Shown one piece after another: positions 7,743-13,787 of a stretch of 13,787 bases of DNA; position 1 is the stretch's first letter; every line of letters begins with the position of its first letter. A program made the translations under genes and the position numbers. The notes below the pieces were generated by a model. The model was given only the letters and a program-made list of their open reading frames with translations, had not been told where the DNA came from and did no database searches. The stretch is taken from positions 1 to 13,787 of the forward strand of contig CAMLOF010000051.1 in the NCBI GenBank assembly GCA_946481585.1. The letters are read 5' to 3'. This stretch comes from an uncultured Macromonas sp. (GTDB taxonomy: Bacteria > Pseudomonadota > Gammaproteobacteria > Burkholderiales > Burkholderiaceae).

Positions 7743-8786
7743 ATGCACGACTCTCTCATCCATCTGGAGCAGGTGGCGCGGCTGACGCACGTCAAAGACC
7801 GGGACACCACCGATTCCGTACTGGTCGAAGTGCTGCGCACGCTGTTACAGCAGGCTGTGGTGTCCCTCATTGAGGTGCTGCCTTGGAACGAACAATGGCG
7901 TTGTCTGGTGCGCGCCCACATTGCACCTGGCATGGTGGCGCCAGCGTCAACCTCGGCATGGACGCCACCCGATGAACTTGAACTCCTGAGCGATTTTCCC
8001 CATCGGGTGGCCTGCATTGAAACGCGGCAGACAGGTGTCTTCGAGTACGCGGGGCGGCCCTGCCTTGTCGTGCCCGTGTTTTCAGAGGGTGAAAGGGCGC
8101 TTCTCATCGAAGTCCTTCTCGCGCAGCGTCCTCAGCCTGCCACTGTCCGGCTGGTCGAGGGCATTGCGCGCATCTATCAAAACTTCCTGAACCTTCTGGA
8201 CTACAGCGAGCGTGATTCACTGACATCGCTGCTCAACCGCAAGTCGTTCGACGAAACCTTCTTCAAGGCCACCAGCTCGGTGGCCCATGTGCTGCCAGAC
8301 GGCAGCTCGTTTGGACAGCGGCGTGAGCATGATGCCTCCGTCTATTGGCTGGGTGTCATCGATATTGACCATTTCAAGCTGGTCAACGACAGGCACGGCC
8401 ACCTCATCGGTGACGAGGTGCTGCTGCTGATAGCCCGCGTCATGCGCAGCACGTTCCGGCATGACGACAGGCTTTACCGTTTTGGCGGTGAAGAGTTCGT
8501 CGTGCTGCTGCGAGCAGACGACGAAGAAGCCGCTCTGGCCATCTTTGAGCGCTTCCGGCGCAATGTCGAACAGTACCCGTTTCCACAGGTCGGTTGCATC
8601 ACGGCCAGCGTGGGTTTCACGCGGGTCAGGGAGCATGACACGCCTTCAGGCGCCTTTGAACGCGCGGACAAGGCTGTCTACCTGGCGAAGGCCCAGGGCC
8701 GCAACCTGGTGCGTGGCTATGAACGCCACGTGGATGTCAGCGGTGAATTGGAGCATCGCCCAGAGGGGGACGTCGAACTCTTCTGA
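7743..8786 (+). CDS. Diguanylate cyclase (GGDEF domain) with an unassigned N-terminal sensory region
   Basis: This 347-residue cytosolic protein is expected to make cyclic di-GMP from two GTP. The C-terminal GGDEF domain starts at about residue 156 with DSLTSLLNR and has the metal-binding strand VIDIDHFKLVND (D207). The active-site loop is GGEEF at 248-252. The primary inhibitory site RxxD is intact as R239-H-D-D242, so product feedback is likely. About 20 extra residues (around 178-200) sit before the first core strand. Residues 1-150 have no membrane segment or signal peptide; their alternating strands and helices resemble a GAF-type domain, but I cannot assign it. No EAL domain is present. 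An in-frame stop at 7722-7724 makes the ATG at 7743 the first possible start. The ribosome site is poor: AGG at 7728-7730 is 12 bases away. It stands alone between the efflux unit and the tRNA. Confidence 0.92.
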   Translation: MHDSLIHLEQVARLTHVKDRDTTDSVLVEVLRTLLQQAVVSLIEVLPWNEQWRCLVRAHIAPGMVAPASTSAWTPPDELELLSDFPHRVACIETRQTGVFEYAGRPCLVVPVFSEGERALLIEVLLAQRPQPATVRLVEGIARIYQNFLNLLDYSERDSLTSLLNRKSFDETFFKATSSVAHVLPDGSSFGQRREHDASVYWLGVIDIDHFKLVNDRHGHLIGDEVLLLIARVMRSTFRHDDRLYRFGGEEFVVLLRADDEEAALAIFERFRRNVEQYPFPQVGCITASVGFTRVREHDTPSGAFERADKAVYLAKAQGRNLVRGYERHVDVSGELEHRPEGDVELF

Positions 8787-8828
8787 TGCCAGGCGGCCAT
8801 GCCTAGCAAGTCGGCGCGCCGCAGGCTT

Positions 8829-8834
8829 TACAAT
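8829..8834 (+). promoter_or_regulatory. Candidate -10 element for the tRNA-Leu gene
   Basis: TACAAT matches five of six positions of the sigma-70 -10 consensus and lies about 45 bases before the tRNA 5' end, in the 93-bp gap after the diguanylate cyclase gene. No good -35 element is seen at 16-18 bp, so the call rests on this hexamer and its location. Confidence 0.4.
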
Positions 8835-8879
8835 AGCAGGTTTGCTGCGTTATGCCTGCGGGCTGTGCAGCCGAAGCGT

Positions 8880-8966
8880 GCGCGGGTGGCGAAATTGGTA
8901 GACGCACCAGGTTTAGGTCCTGACGCCAGCAATGGTGTGGGGGTTCGAGTCCCCCCCCGCGCACCA
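8880..8966 (+). tRNA. tRNA-Leu, anticodon UAG
   Basis: This 87-nt class II tRNA folds fully. The acceptor stem is GCGCGGG (8880-8886) with CCCGCGC (8956-8962), then discriminator A and an encoded CCA (8964-8966). The D arm contains the leucine-typical GCGAAATTGGTAGACGC. The anticodon loop TTTAGGT (8912-8918) has TAG at 8914-8916, which reads CUA and other CUN codons. The long variable arm forms GCCA-GCAA-TGGT with a GNRA-type loop. The T arm is GGGGG-TTCGAGT-CCCCC. The first anticodon-stem pair (C8907 with A8923) is mismatched. The gene lies 63 bases before tig and may share its transcript. Confidence 0.97.
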
Positions 8967-8988
8967 CAACGGATGGAAACACACACGG

Positions 8989-9005
8989 GGCAGCCGCTGG
9001 CTGTC
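8989..9005 (+). other. Small hairpin between tRNA-Leu and tig
   Basis: CAGCC (8991-8995) and GGCTG (8999-9003) form a stem with a 3-base loop, extendable by one G-T and one G-C pair outward. No T-run follows, so it is a poor terminator. It may mark processing of a tRNA-tig co-transcript. This is a weak call. Confidence 0.25.
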
Positions 9006-9029
9006 TCATCCCTTATTTAGGAGAAAACC

Positions 9030-10340
9030 ATGGCAGTGAACGTCGAAACCCTGGAAAAGCTGGAGCGCAAGATCACGCTTGAGCTGCCGGTTGACGCCAT
9101 CCAGAAGGAAGTCGAAGCCCGCCTCAAGCGCATGCAGCGCCAGGTGAAGATGGACGGTTTCCGTCCTGGCAAGGTGCCACTGGGCGTTGTGGCTCAGCGC
9201 TACGGCTACTCGGTGCAGTACGAAGTCATGAACGACAAGGTGGGCGAGGCTTTCAATGCTGCCGCCGCTGAAGCCAAGCTGCGCATCGCCGGTTCGCCCC
9301 GCATCAACGAAAAAGACGGCGCTGCCGATGGCACCGTGGCTTTTGAAGCCATTTTCGAGGTCTACCCCGAAGTCAAGATCAACGACCTGTCTGGCGCAAC
9401 CGTCGAGAAGGTTTCTGCCGAGGTCAACGACGCAGCCATCGACCGCACGCTGGACATCCTGCGCAAGCAACGCCGCACGTTCGGCCAGCGCCCGCAGGCT
9501 GAAGCTGCCCAGGACGGCGACCGCGTGACCATCGACTTCGAAGGCAAGATCGACGGCGAGCCGTTCGAAGGCGGCAAGGCCGAAGGCTTCCAGTTCCTGG
9601 TCGGCGAAGGCCAGATGCTCAAGGAATTCGAAGACGCCGTGCGCGGCATGAAGGCTGGCGAGTCCAAGACCTTCCCGCTGAACTTCCCTGCCGACTACCA
9701 CGGCAAGGAAGTGGCTGGCAAGCAGGCTGACTTCCTGGTCACCGTGCAAAAGGTTGAAGCCGCCAACCTGCCCGAGGTTGACGAGACCTTCGTGAAATCC
9801 CTGGGTATTGCTGACGGCACGGTGGAAGCCCTGCGCGCCGACATCAAGAAAAACCTGGAGCGCGAAGTCAAGTTCCGCCTGCAGGCCCGCAACAAGGCCG
9901 CCGTGATGGACGCGCTGATCGCCCAGGCCGAGCTGGACCTGCCCAAGGCCAGCGTGGAAGCCGAGGTGGAGCGTCTGGTGGAAGGTGCCCGCGCCGACCT
10001 GAAGCAGCGCGGTATCAAGGACGCTGACAAGGCTCCGATTCCTCCCGAGCTGTTCAAGGACCAGGCCGAGCGCCGCGTGCGCCTGGGCCTGGTGGTGGCC
10101 GAGCTGGTCAATTCCAACGACCTGCAGGCCAAGCCTGAGCAGATCGACGCCCACATCAACGAGCTGGCAGCTTCCTACGAAAGCCCGGCCGACGTGGTGC
10201 GTTGGTACAAGGCCGACAACCGTCGCCTGGCCGAGGTCGAAGCCATCGTGATCGAGAACAACGTCACGGAATTCGTTCTGGGCAAAGCTCAAGTGACCGA
10301 GAAAGCCATCAGCTTCGAAGAACTGATGGGTCAGGCTTGA
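9030..10340 (+). CDS. tig: Trigger factor (ribosome-associated chaperone and peptidyl-prolyl isomerase)
   Basis: This 436-residue protein binds ribosomal protein L23 at the exit tunnel and shelters nascent chains. The N-terminal ribosome-binding domain (about 1-115) carries the signature GFRPGKVP at residues 43-50. An FKBP-type isomerase domain follows (about 155-245, with GDRVTIDFEGKIDGEPFEGG and FPADYHGKEVAGKQADF), then a long helical C-terminal chaperone domain. The length is close to the usual 430 or so. AGGAGA at 9019-9024 sits five bases before the ATG, one of the best ribosome sites in the window. Its codon use is strongly biased to C/G-ending codons, fitting a highly expressed gene. 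It heads the tig-clpP-clpX-lon cluster but is separated from clpP by a strong terminator. Confidence 0.98.
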   Translation: MAVNVETLEKLERKITLELPVDAIQKEVEARLKRMQRQVKMDGFRPGKVPLGVVAQRYGYSVQYEVMNDKVGEAFNAAAAEAKLRIAGSPRINEKDGAADGTVAFEAIFEVYPEVKINDLSGATVEKVSAEVNDAAIDRTLDILRKQRRTFGQRPQAEAAQDGDRVTIDFEGKIDGEPFEGGKAEGFQFLVGEGQMLKEFEDAVRGMKAGESKTFPLNFPADYHGKEVAGKQADFLVTVQKVEAANLPEVDETFVKSLGIADGTVEALRADIKKNLEREVKFRLQARNKAAVMDALIAQAELDLPKASVEAEVERLVEGARADLKQRGIKDADKAPIPPELFKDQAERRVRLGLVVAELVNSNDLQAKPEQIDAHINELAASYESPADVVRWYKADNRRLAEVEAIVIENNVTEFVLGKAQVTEKAISFEELMGQA

Positions 10341-10363
10341 TCCAGCAACTGCCGGATTGACGC

Positions 10364-10394
10364 AAAAGGGCGGAATCACCTTCCGCCCTTTTTT
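10364..10394 (+). terminator. Strong intrinsic terminator after tig
   Basis: A perfect 12-bp stem, AAAAGGGCGGAA (10364-10375) with TTCCGCCCTTTT (10381-10392), closes on the 5-base loop TCACC. It runs into a T-tract (10389-10394). It lies 23 bases after the tig stop, so clpP should need its own promoter in the 82 bases that follow. Confidence 0.92.
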
Positions 10395-10405
10395 CTTGCC
10401 GCTAC

Positions 10406-10416
10406 GCCCCCACTTG
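10406..10416 (+). repeat. Copy of the GCCCCCACTTG motif upstream of clpP
   Basis: This 11-mer recurs exactly at 12520-12530 before lon, with a one-base-shorter variant at 12484-12493. Its function is unknown. The lon copy reads as a heat-shock -10 element, but here no TTGAA-like -35 lies at the right distance. Confidence 0.5.
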
Positions 10417-10437
10417 CCAAACTCCCTTTCGGCTTTG

Positions 10438-10456
10438 GTTACAGTAGCGCTGTAAC
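10438..10456. promoter_or_regulatory. Perfect inverted repeat before clpP, candidate operator or leader hairpin
   Basis: GTTACAG (10438-10444) and CTGTAAC (10450-10456) are perfect inverted repeats around the 5-base centre TAGCG. The centre of the dyad is 30 bases before the clpP ATG. It could bind a dimeric regulator over the promoter, or form an mRNA stem just upstream of the ribosome site GGAG (10464-10467). It lacks a T-run and is not a terminator. Confidence 0.5.
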
Positions 10457-10476
10457 GTTTTCTGGAGCTTCCACAC

Positions 10477-11088
10477 ATGAGCGCATTGGACGCACAAAAC
10501 CTGGGCCTGGTGCCCATGGTGATCGAACAGTCGGGCCGTGGCGAACGCGCCTATGACATCTATTCCCGCCTCCTCAAGGAGCGTGTGGTGTTTCTGGTGG
10601 GGCCGGTCAACGACCAGTCTGCCAACCTGGTGGTGGCACAGCTGCTGTTCCTGGAAAGCGAAAACCCTGACAAGGACATCTCGCTCTACATCAACTCCCC
10701 GGGCGGTTCGGTGAGCGCTGGCATGTCGATCTTCGACACCATGAACTTCATCAAACCCGACGTGTCCACGCTGTGCATGGGCATGGCGGCCAGCATGGGT
10801 GCATTCCTGCTGGCGGCTGGCGCCAAGGGCAAGCGCTTTGCGCTGCCCAACTCCCGCGTCATGATCCACCAACCGCTGGGCGGCGCCCAGGGCCAGGCCA
10901 CCGACATCGAAATCCACGCCCGCGAGATTCTGCGCCTGCGCGCCGATCTGAACAAGGTGCTGGCAGAACGCACCGGTCAGCCGCTGGACAAGATCGAGCG
11001 TGACACCGAGCGCGACTACTTCATGTCTGCCGCCGAGGCTGCCGAGTACGGCCTGGTGGACAAGGTGATCGACAAGCGCGGTGCCTGA
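10477..11088 (+). CDS. clpP: ATP-dependent Clp protease proteolytic subunit ClpP
   Basis: This 203-residue serine peptidase assembles as two stacked heptameric rings and degrades proteins unfolded by ClpX or ClpA. The catalytic triad is visible as S106 (MAASMGAF), H131 (MIHQP) and D180 (ERDYFM), offset by five from the E. coli precursor numbering. The oxyanion and handle regions ([31 protein letters not shown]) are intact. The N-terminus [17 protein letters not shown] includes a short propeptide normally removed by self-cleavage. GGAG at 10464-10467 precedes the ATG by nine bases. It probably forms a unit with clpX, 97 bases downstream. Confidence 0.98.
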   Translation: MSALDAQNLGLVPMVIEQSGRGERAYDIYSRLLKERVVFLVGPVNDQSANLVVAQLLFLESENPDKDISLYINSPGGSVSAGMSIFDTMNFIKPDVSTLCMGMAASMGAFLLAAGAKGKRFALPNSRVMIHQPLGGAQGQATDIEIHAREILRLRADLNKVLAERTGQPLDKIERDTERDYFMSAAEAAEYGLVDKVIDKRGA

Positions 11089-11097
11089 GCGCTGACC

Positions 11098-11121
11098 CGG
11101 CCCTGGCTGGTGCCAGGGCCG
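11098..11121 (+). other. GC-rich hairpin between clpP and clpX
   Basis: A perfect 10-bp stem, CGGCCCTGGC (11098-11107) with GCCAGGGCCG (11112-11121), closes on the loop TGGT. It begins nine bases after the clpP stop. It has no following T-tract, so it is more likely an RNA-stabilising, processing or Rho-related structure than an intrinsic terminator. It could set different clpP and clpX levels. Confidence 0.55.
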
Positions 11122-11185
11122 TCCGCTGCGCCTTCACGTATCATTGGCCCCCTGGATTTCCCGAGACCGTTCAAGGCACGCACAC

Positions 11186-12451
11186 ATGGCCGACAAAAAA
11201 GGCGCCAACAGCGAAAAAACCCTTTACTGCTCCTTCTGCGGCAAGAGCCAGCACGAGGTGAAGAAACTCATTGCCGGTCCGTCGGTGTTCATCTGCGACG
11301 AGTGCATTGACCTGTGCAATGACATCATCCGCGACGAACTGCCCGCCACCACGGTGAAGGCAGGCGAGGGTGACCGTCTGCCCAGCCCGGTGGACATCAA
11401 GAAACACCTCGATAACTACGTGATTGGCCAGGAAATGGCCAAGAAGTCGTTGTCGGTGGCGGTGTACAACCACTACAAGCGCTTGCGCCACAAGGAAACC
11501 GCCAAGAAGGACGACGTGGAACTGGCCAAGAGCAACATTTTGCTCATCGGCCCCACGGGTTCTGGCAAGACCCTGCTGGCCCAGACCATGGCGCGCATGT
11601 TGAACGTGCCCTTCGTGATGGCCGACGCCACCACGCTGACCGAAGCCGGTTACGTGGGCGAGGACGTGGAAAACATCATCGCCAAGCTGCTGCAGACCTG
11701 CGACTACGACGTCAGCAAGGCGCAGCAGGGCATCGTCTATATCGACGAGATCGACAAGATCACCCGCAAGTCCGAAAACCCCTCCATCACCCGTGATGTG
11801 TCGGGCGAGGGTGTGCAGCAGGCTTTGCTCAAGCTGGTCGAAGGCACCATGGCTTCTGTGCCGCCCCAGGGCGGGCGCAAGCACCCCAACCAGGACATGT
11901 TGCAGGTGGATACCTCCAACATCCTGTTCATCTGCGGTGGCGCCTTTGCTGGCCTGGAAAAGGTCATCGAGAGCCGCACAGAAGGCTCGGGCATTGGTTT
12001 TGGCGCGTCGGTGAAGAGCAAGCAACAGCGCAGCCTGACGGAGATCTTTGCCGAGGTGGAGCCTGACGACCTGGTGCGTTTTGGTCTCATCCCCGAACTG
12101 GTTGGTCGCCTGCCGGTGGTCACCGCCCTGGCAGAGCTGGGTGAAGATGCCCTGGTGGACATCCTCACCGAGCCCAAGAACGCCGTGGTCAAACAGTTTG
12201 CGCATCTGCTGCAGATGGAGGGCGTGGAGCTGGAAGTGCGCCCGCCCGCACTGAAGGCCATCGCGCGCAAGGCCATCAAACGCAAGACGGGCGCCCGTGG
12301 CCTGCGTTCCATTCTGGAACAGGCGCTGATGGACACGATGTTTGAACTGCCGAGCATCAGCAATGTCGAAAAGGTCGTGGTGGACGAGTCCACCATTGAC
12401 GAGGGCAAGCCGCCCTTGCTGGTGTATCGCGAAGCCGCCCGGCAGGCCTGA
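11186..12451 (+). CDS. clpX: ATP-dependent Clp protease ATP-binding subunit ClpX
   Basis: This 421-residue AAA+ hexameric unfoldase recognises tagged or adaptor-delivered substrates and threads them into ClpP. The N-terminal zinc domain has four cysteines (C15, C18, C37, C40). Walker A is GPTGSGKT (122-129) and Walker B is IVYIDE (183-188). The pore-1 loop GYVG is at 155-158 and the RKH loop at 231-233. The ClpP-docking IGF tripeptide at 270-272 and the sensor-2 GAR at 369-371 complete the set. I chose the ATG at 11186 because MADKK matches the family start and AAGG (11173-11176) precedes it. The frame stays open upstream to an ATG at 11144, but those 14 extra residues look like leader. Length matches E. 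coli ClpX. Confidence 0.98.
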   Translation: MADKKGANSEKTLYCSFCGKSQHEVKKLIAGPSVFICDECIDLCNDIIRDELPATTVKAGEGDRLPSPVDIKKHLDNYVIGQEMAKKSLSVAVYNHYKRLRHKETAKKDDVELAKSNILLIGPTGSGKTLLAQTMARMLNVPFVMADATTLTEAGYVGEDVENIIAKLLQTCDYDVSKAQQGIVYIDEIDKITRKSENPSITRDVSGEGVQQALLKLVEGTMASVPPQGGRKHPNQDMLQVDTSNILFICGGAFAGLEKVIESRTEGSGIGFGASVKSKQQRSLTEIFAEVEPDDLVRFGLIPELVGRLPVVTALAELGEDALVDILTEPKNAVVKQFAHLLQMEGVELEVRPPALKAIARKAIKRKTGARGLRSILEQALMDTMFELPSISNVEKVVVDESTIDEGKPPLLVYREAARQA

Positions 12452-12460
12452 CCGGGCGGG

Positions 12461-12484
12461 CGTGGGCCCCACCGTGGGCCCATG
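12461..12484 (+). other. GC-rich hairpin after clpX
   Basis: CGTGGGCCC (12461-12469) and GGGCCCATG (12476-12484) form a 9-bp stem with one G-T pair and a 6-base loop, starting nine bases after the clpX stop. A C-run, not a T-run, follows. It may be a 3' protecting structure or a poor terminator between clpX and lon. Confidence 0.45.
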
Positions 12485-12530
12485 CCCCCACTGGCAAGTG
12501 GGTTGAACTGGCCCGAGGTGCCCCCACTTG
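12484..12530. repeat. Cluster of CCCCCACTTG-type direct and inverted repeats before lon
   Basis: GCCCCCACTG (12484-12493) and GCCCCCACTTG (12520-12530) are near-identical direct repeats. Between them CAAGTGGG (12495-12502) is the inverse complement of CCCACTTG. This permits two mutually exclusive hairpins: 12487-12492 with 12497-12502 (6 bp, loop GGCA), or 12495-12502 with 12523-12530 (8 bp). The 11-mer recurs before clpP at 10406-10416. Confidence 0.6.
12502..12529 (+). promoter_or_regulatory. Candidate heat-shock (sigma-32-type) promoter of lon
   Basis: GTTGAA (12502-12507) matches five of six bases of the sigma-32 -35 core CTTGAA. After a 14-base spacer, CCCCACTT (12522-12529) matches the -10 consensus CCCCATNT with one substitution. 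The predicted start near 12535 leaves a leader of about 20 bases that contains the lon ribosome site GAGGT (12543-12547). lon is a classical sigma-32 gene in E. coli, which supports the reading. Confidence 0.6.
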
Positions 12531-12553
12531 GCCCTACAGAAAGAGGTAAGACG

Positions 12554-13787
12554 ATGTCCGGACACCCCCCCCTGCCCAGTGAACCCGTGACGCTGCCACT
12601 GTTGCCCTTGCGCGACGTGGTGGTGTTCCCCCACATGGTGATCCCGCTTTTCGTGGGTCGCCCCAAGAGCATCAAGGCCCTGGAGGCCGCGATGGAGAAC
12701 GAGCGCCGCATCATGCTGGTGGCGCAGAAGGCCGCAGCCAAGGACGAGCCTGCCCCCGAGGACATGTTCGAGATGGGCTGCGTGGCCAGCATCCTGCAGA
12801 TGCTCAAGCTGCCCGACGGCACCGTGAAGGTGCTGGTCGAAGGCGTGCAGCGTGCCAAGGTGCTGGGCGTGGAAGAGGGCGAAAGCCACTTCAGCGCATC
12901 CGTGTCGCCGGTGGAGCCTGCCGCCGAGAGCGCTGAAAGCGAAACGACGGAACTGGAAGCCCTGCGGCGCGCGGTGATGCAGCAGTTCGACCAGTACGTG
13001 AAGCTCAACAAGAAGATCCCGTCCGAGATCCTGACGTCCATCGCCAGCATCGACGATGCGGGCCGTCTGGCCGACACCATCGCCGCACACCTGCCGCTCA
13101 AGCTTGAAGCCAAGCAGAGCGTGCTGGACCTCGACAAGGTATCGCAGCGCCTGGAAAACCTCTTCGCTCAGCTGGAGCGGGAGGTGGACATCCTCAACGT
13201 TGACAAGCGCATCCGTGGCCGCGTCAAGCGCCAGATGGAGAAGAATCAGCGCGACTTCTACCTGAACGAGCAGGTCAAGGCCATTCAGAAGGAGTTGGGC
13301 GAGGGCGAAGAGGGTGCCGACATCGAGGAGATCGAGAAGAAGATCAAGCTCGCGAAGATGCCCGCCGAAGCCCGCAAGAAGGCCGACGGCGAGCTCAAGA
13401 AGCTCAAGTTGATGTCGCCCATGTCGGCCGAGGCCACGGTGGTGCGCAACTACATCGACGTGCTGACCGGCCTGCCCTGGAGCAAGAAGACCAAGATCAA
13501 GCACGATCTGGCCTACGCCGAAGAGGTGCTCAACGAGGACCACTACGGGCTGGAAAAGGTCAAGGACCGCATTCTTGAGTACCTCGCGGTGCAGCAGCGC
13601 GTGGACAAGGTCAAGGCGCCCATTCTTTGCCTGGTGGGGCCACCGGGTGTGGGCAAGACCTCGCTGGGGCAGTCGGTGGCCAAGGCCACGGGCCGCAAGT
13701 ACGTGCGCATGGCGCTGGGCGGCATGCGTGATGAGGCCGAGATCCGTGGCCACCGTCGCACCTACATCGGTGCCATGCCGGGCAAGG
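12554..13787 (+). CDS. lon: Lon protease, N-terminal half (cut by window end)
   Basis: The frame is open from ATG 12554 to the window edge, giving 411 codons of a protein normally about 800 residues long. Lon is a hexameric AAA+ serine protease that degrades misfolded and regulatory proteins. The substrate-binding domain begins with [23 protein letters not shown]. The helical region follows with [18 protein letters not shown] and [12 protein letters not shown], a strong family signature. Walker A is GPPGVGKT at residues 362-369. The sequence stops after the motif-rich stretch [23 protein letters not shown], so Walker B and the Ser-Lys protease dyad lie outside. GAGGT at 12543-12547 is six bases before the ATG. 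A run of eight C (12565-12572) covers codons 4-7. Truncation is only by the window edge. Confidence 0.97.
   Translation, partial: MSGHPPLPSEPVTLPLLPLRDVVVFPHMVIPLFVGRPKSIKALEAAMENERRIMLVAQKAAAKDEPAPEDMFEMGCVASILQMLKLPDGTVKVLVEGVQRAKVLGVEEGESHFSASVSPVEPAAESAESETTELEALRRAVMQQFDQYVKLNKKIPSEILTSIASIDDAGRLADTIAAHLPLKLEAKQSVLDLDKVSQRLENLFAQLEREVDILNVDKRIRGRVKRQMEKNQRDFYLNEQVKAIQKELGEGEEGADIEEIEKKIKLAKMPAEARKKADGELKKLKLMSPMSAEATVVRNYIDVLTGLPWSKKTKIKHDLAYAEEVLNEDHYGLEKVKDRILEYLAVQQRVDKVKAPILCLVGPPGVGKTSLGQSVAKATGRKYVRMALGGMRDEAEIRGHRRTYIGAMPGK

Noticed and set aside
8880..8966. tRNA-Leu as an integration site for a mobile element
   Set aside because: There is no integrase, no direct repeat of the tRNA 3' end, and both flanks are ordinary chromosomal genes.
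10388..10415. Sigma-32 promoter for clpP using the CCCCACTT copy
   Set aside because: No CTTGAA-like element lies 13-17 bases upstream. The nearest CTTG (10395) is only about seven bases away, and the correct position falls in the tig terminator T-run.
9006..10517. 503-codon minus-strand open frame opposite tig and the start of clpP
   Set aside because: It is a codon-bias shadow of trigger factor. It crosses a strong terminator and an intergenic region and has no domain signature.
11132..11154. Sigma-32-like or TATCAT-based promoter for clpX
   Set aside because: The CTTCAC to CCCCTG spacing is only about 11 bases, and TATCAT (11139-11144) has no -35 partner at 16-18 bp.
11144..11185. N-terminal extension of ClpX from the ATG at 11144
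   Set aside because: The 14 extra residues are not part of the family, and the ATG at 11186 has the expected MADKK start and an AAGG ribosome site.
11171..13753. 860-codon open frame on the minus strand across clpX and lon
   Set aside because: It is antisense to two unmistakable genes, has a low-complexity composition rich in His, Leu, Gln and Gly, and shows no recognisable domain. Long antisense frames are expected opposite strongly G/C-ending codons.

Overview
The window looks like a piece of a betaproteobacterial chromosome, most likely Burkholderiales and probably Comamonadaceae. This rests on high GC with strong G/C third-position codon bias, the order tRNA-Leu, tig, clpP, clpX, lon, and the character of the proteins. 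The genus cannot be named from the sequence alone. Coding density is high. There is no sign of a transposon, integrase, prophage, CRISPR array or toxin-antitoxin pair.

Left part (1-3168, minus strand): a compact squalene operon read right to left as hpnC, hpnD, hpnE. Two head-to-head prenyl synthase paralogs and an FAD-dependent dehydroxylase convert two farnesyl diphosphates, through presqualene diphosphate and hydroxysqualene, to squalene, the usual precursor of hopanoids. hpnD and hpnE overlap by four bases at a GTGA junction, and hpnE uses a GTG start. No squalene-hopene cyclase lies in the window, so the end product is inferred.

Middle (3216-7504, plus strand): transcribed divergently from hpnC across a very short gap is a two-gene RND efflux unit, a lipoprotein periplasmic adaptor followed by a 1045-residue inner-membrane pump. 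No outer-membrane channel and no local regulator are present, so the pump presumably borrows a TolC-type channel encoded elsewhere. A 238-bp gap follows, then a diguanylate cyclase with an intact GGEEF active site and inhibitory site (7743-8786).

Right part (8880-end, plus strand): a tRNA-Leu(UAG) gene, then the protein quality-control cluster. Trigger factor (tig) ends in a textbook intrinsic terminator. ClpP peptidase and its unfoldase ClpX follow, then Lon protease, which is cut by the window edge just after its Walker A motif. Trigger factor folds nascent chains at the ribosome, while ClpXP and Lon degrade misfolded and regulatory proteins.

The coding content is conventional and I see no convincing undescribed system. 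The best leads are regulatory. A heat-shock-type (sigma-32-like) promoter candidate precedes lon inside a set of CCCCCACTTG-type repeats, one of which recurs exactly upstream of clpP. A perfect 7-5-7 inverted repeat sits just before clpP, and GC-rich hairpins without U-tracts follow clpP and clpX. The back-to-back arrangement of squalene genes and the efflux pump is also worth checking.
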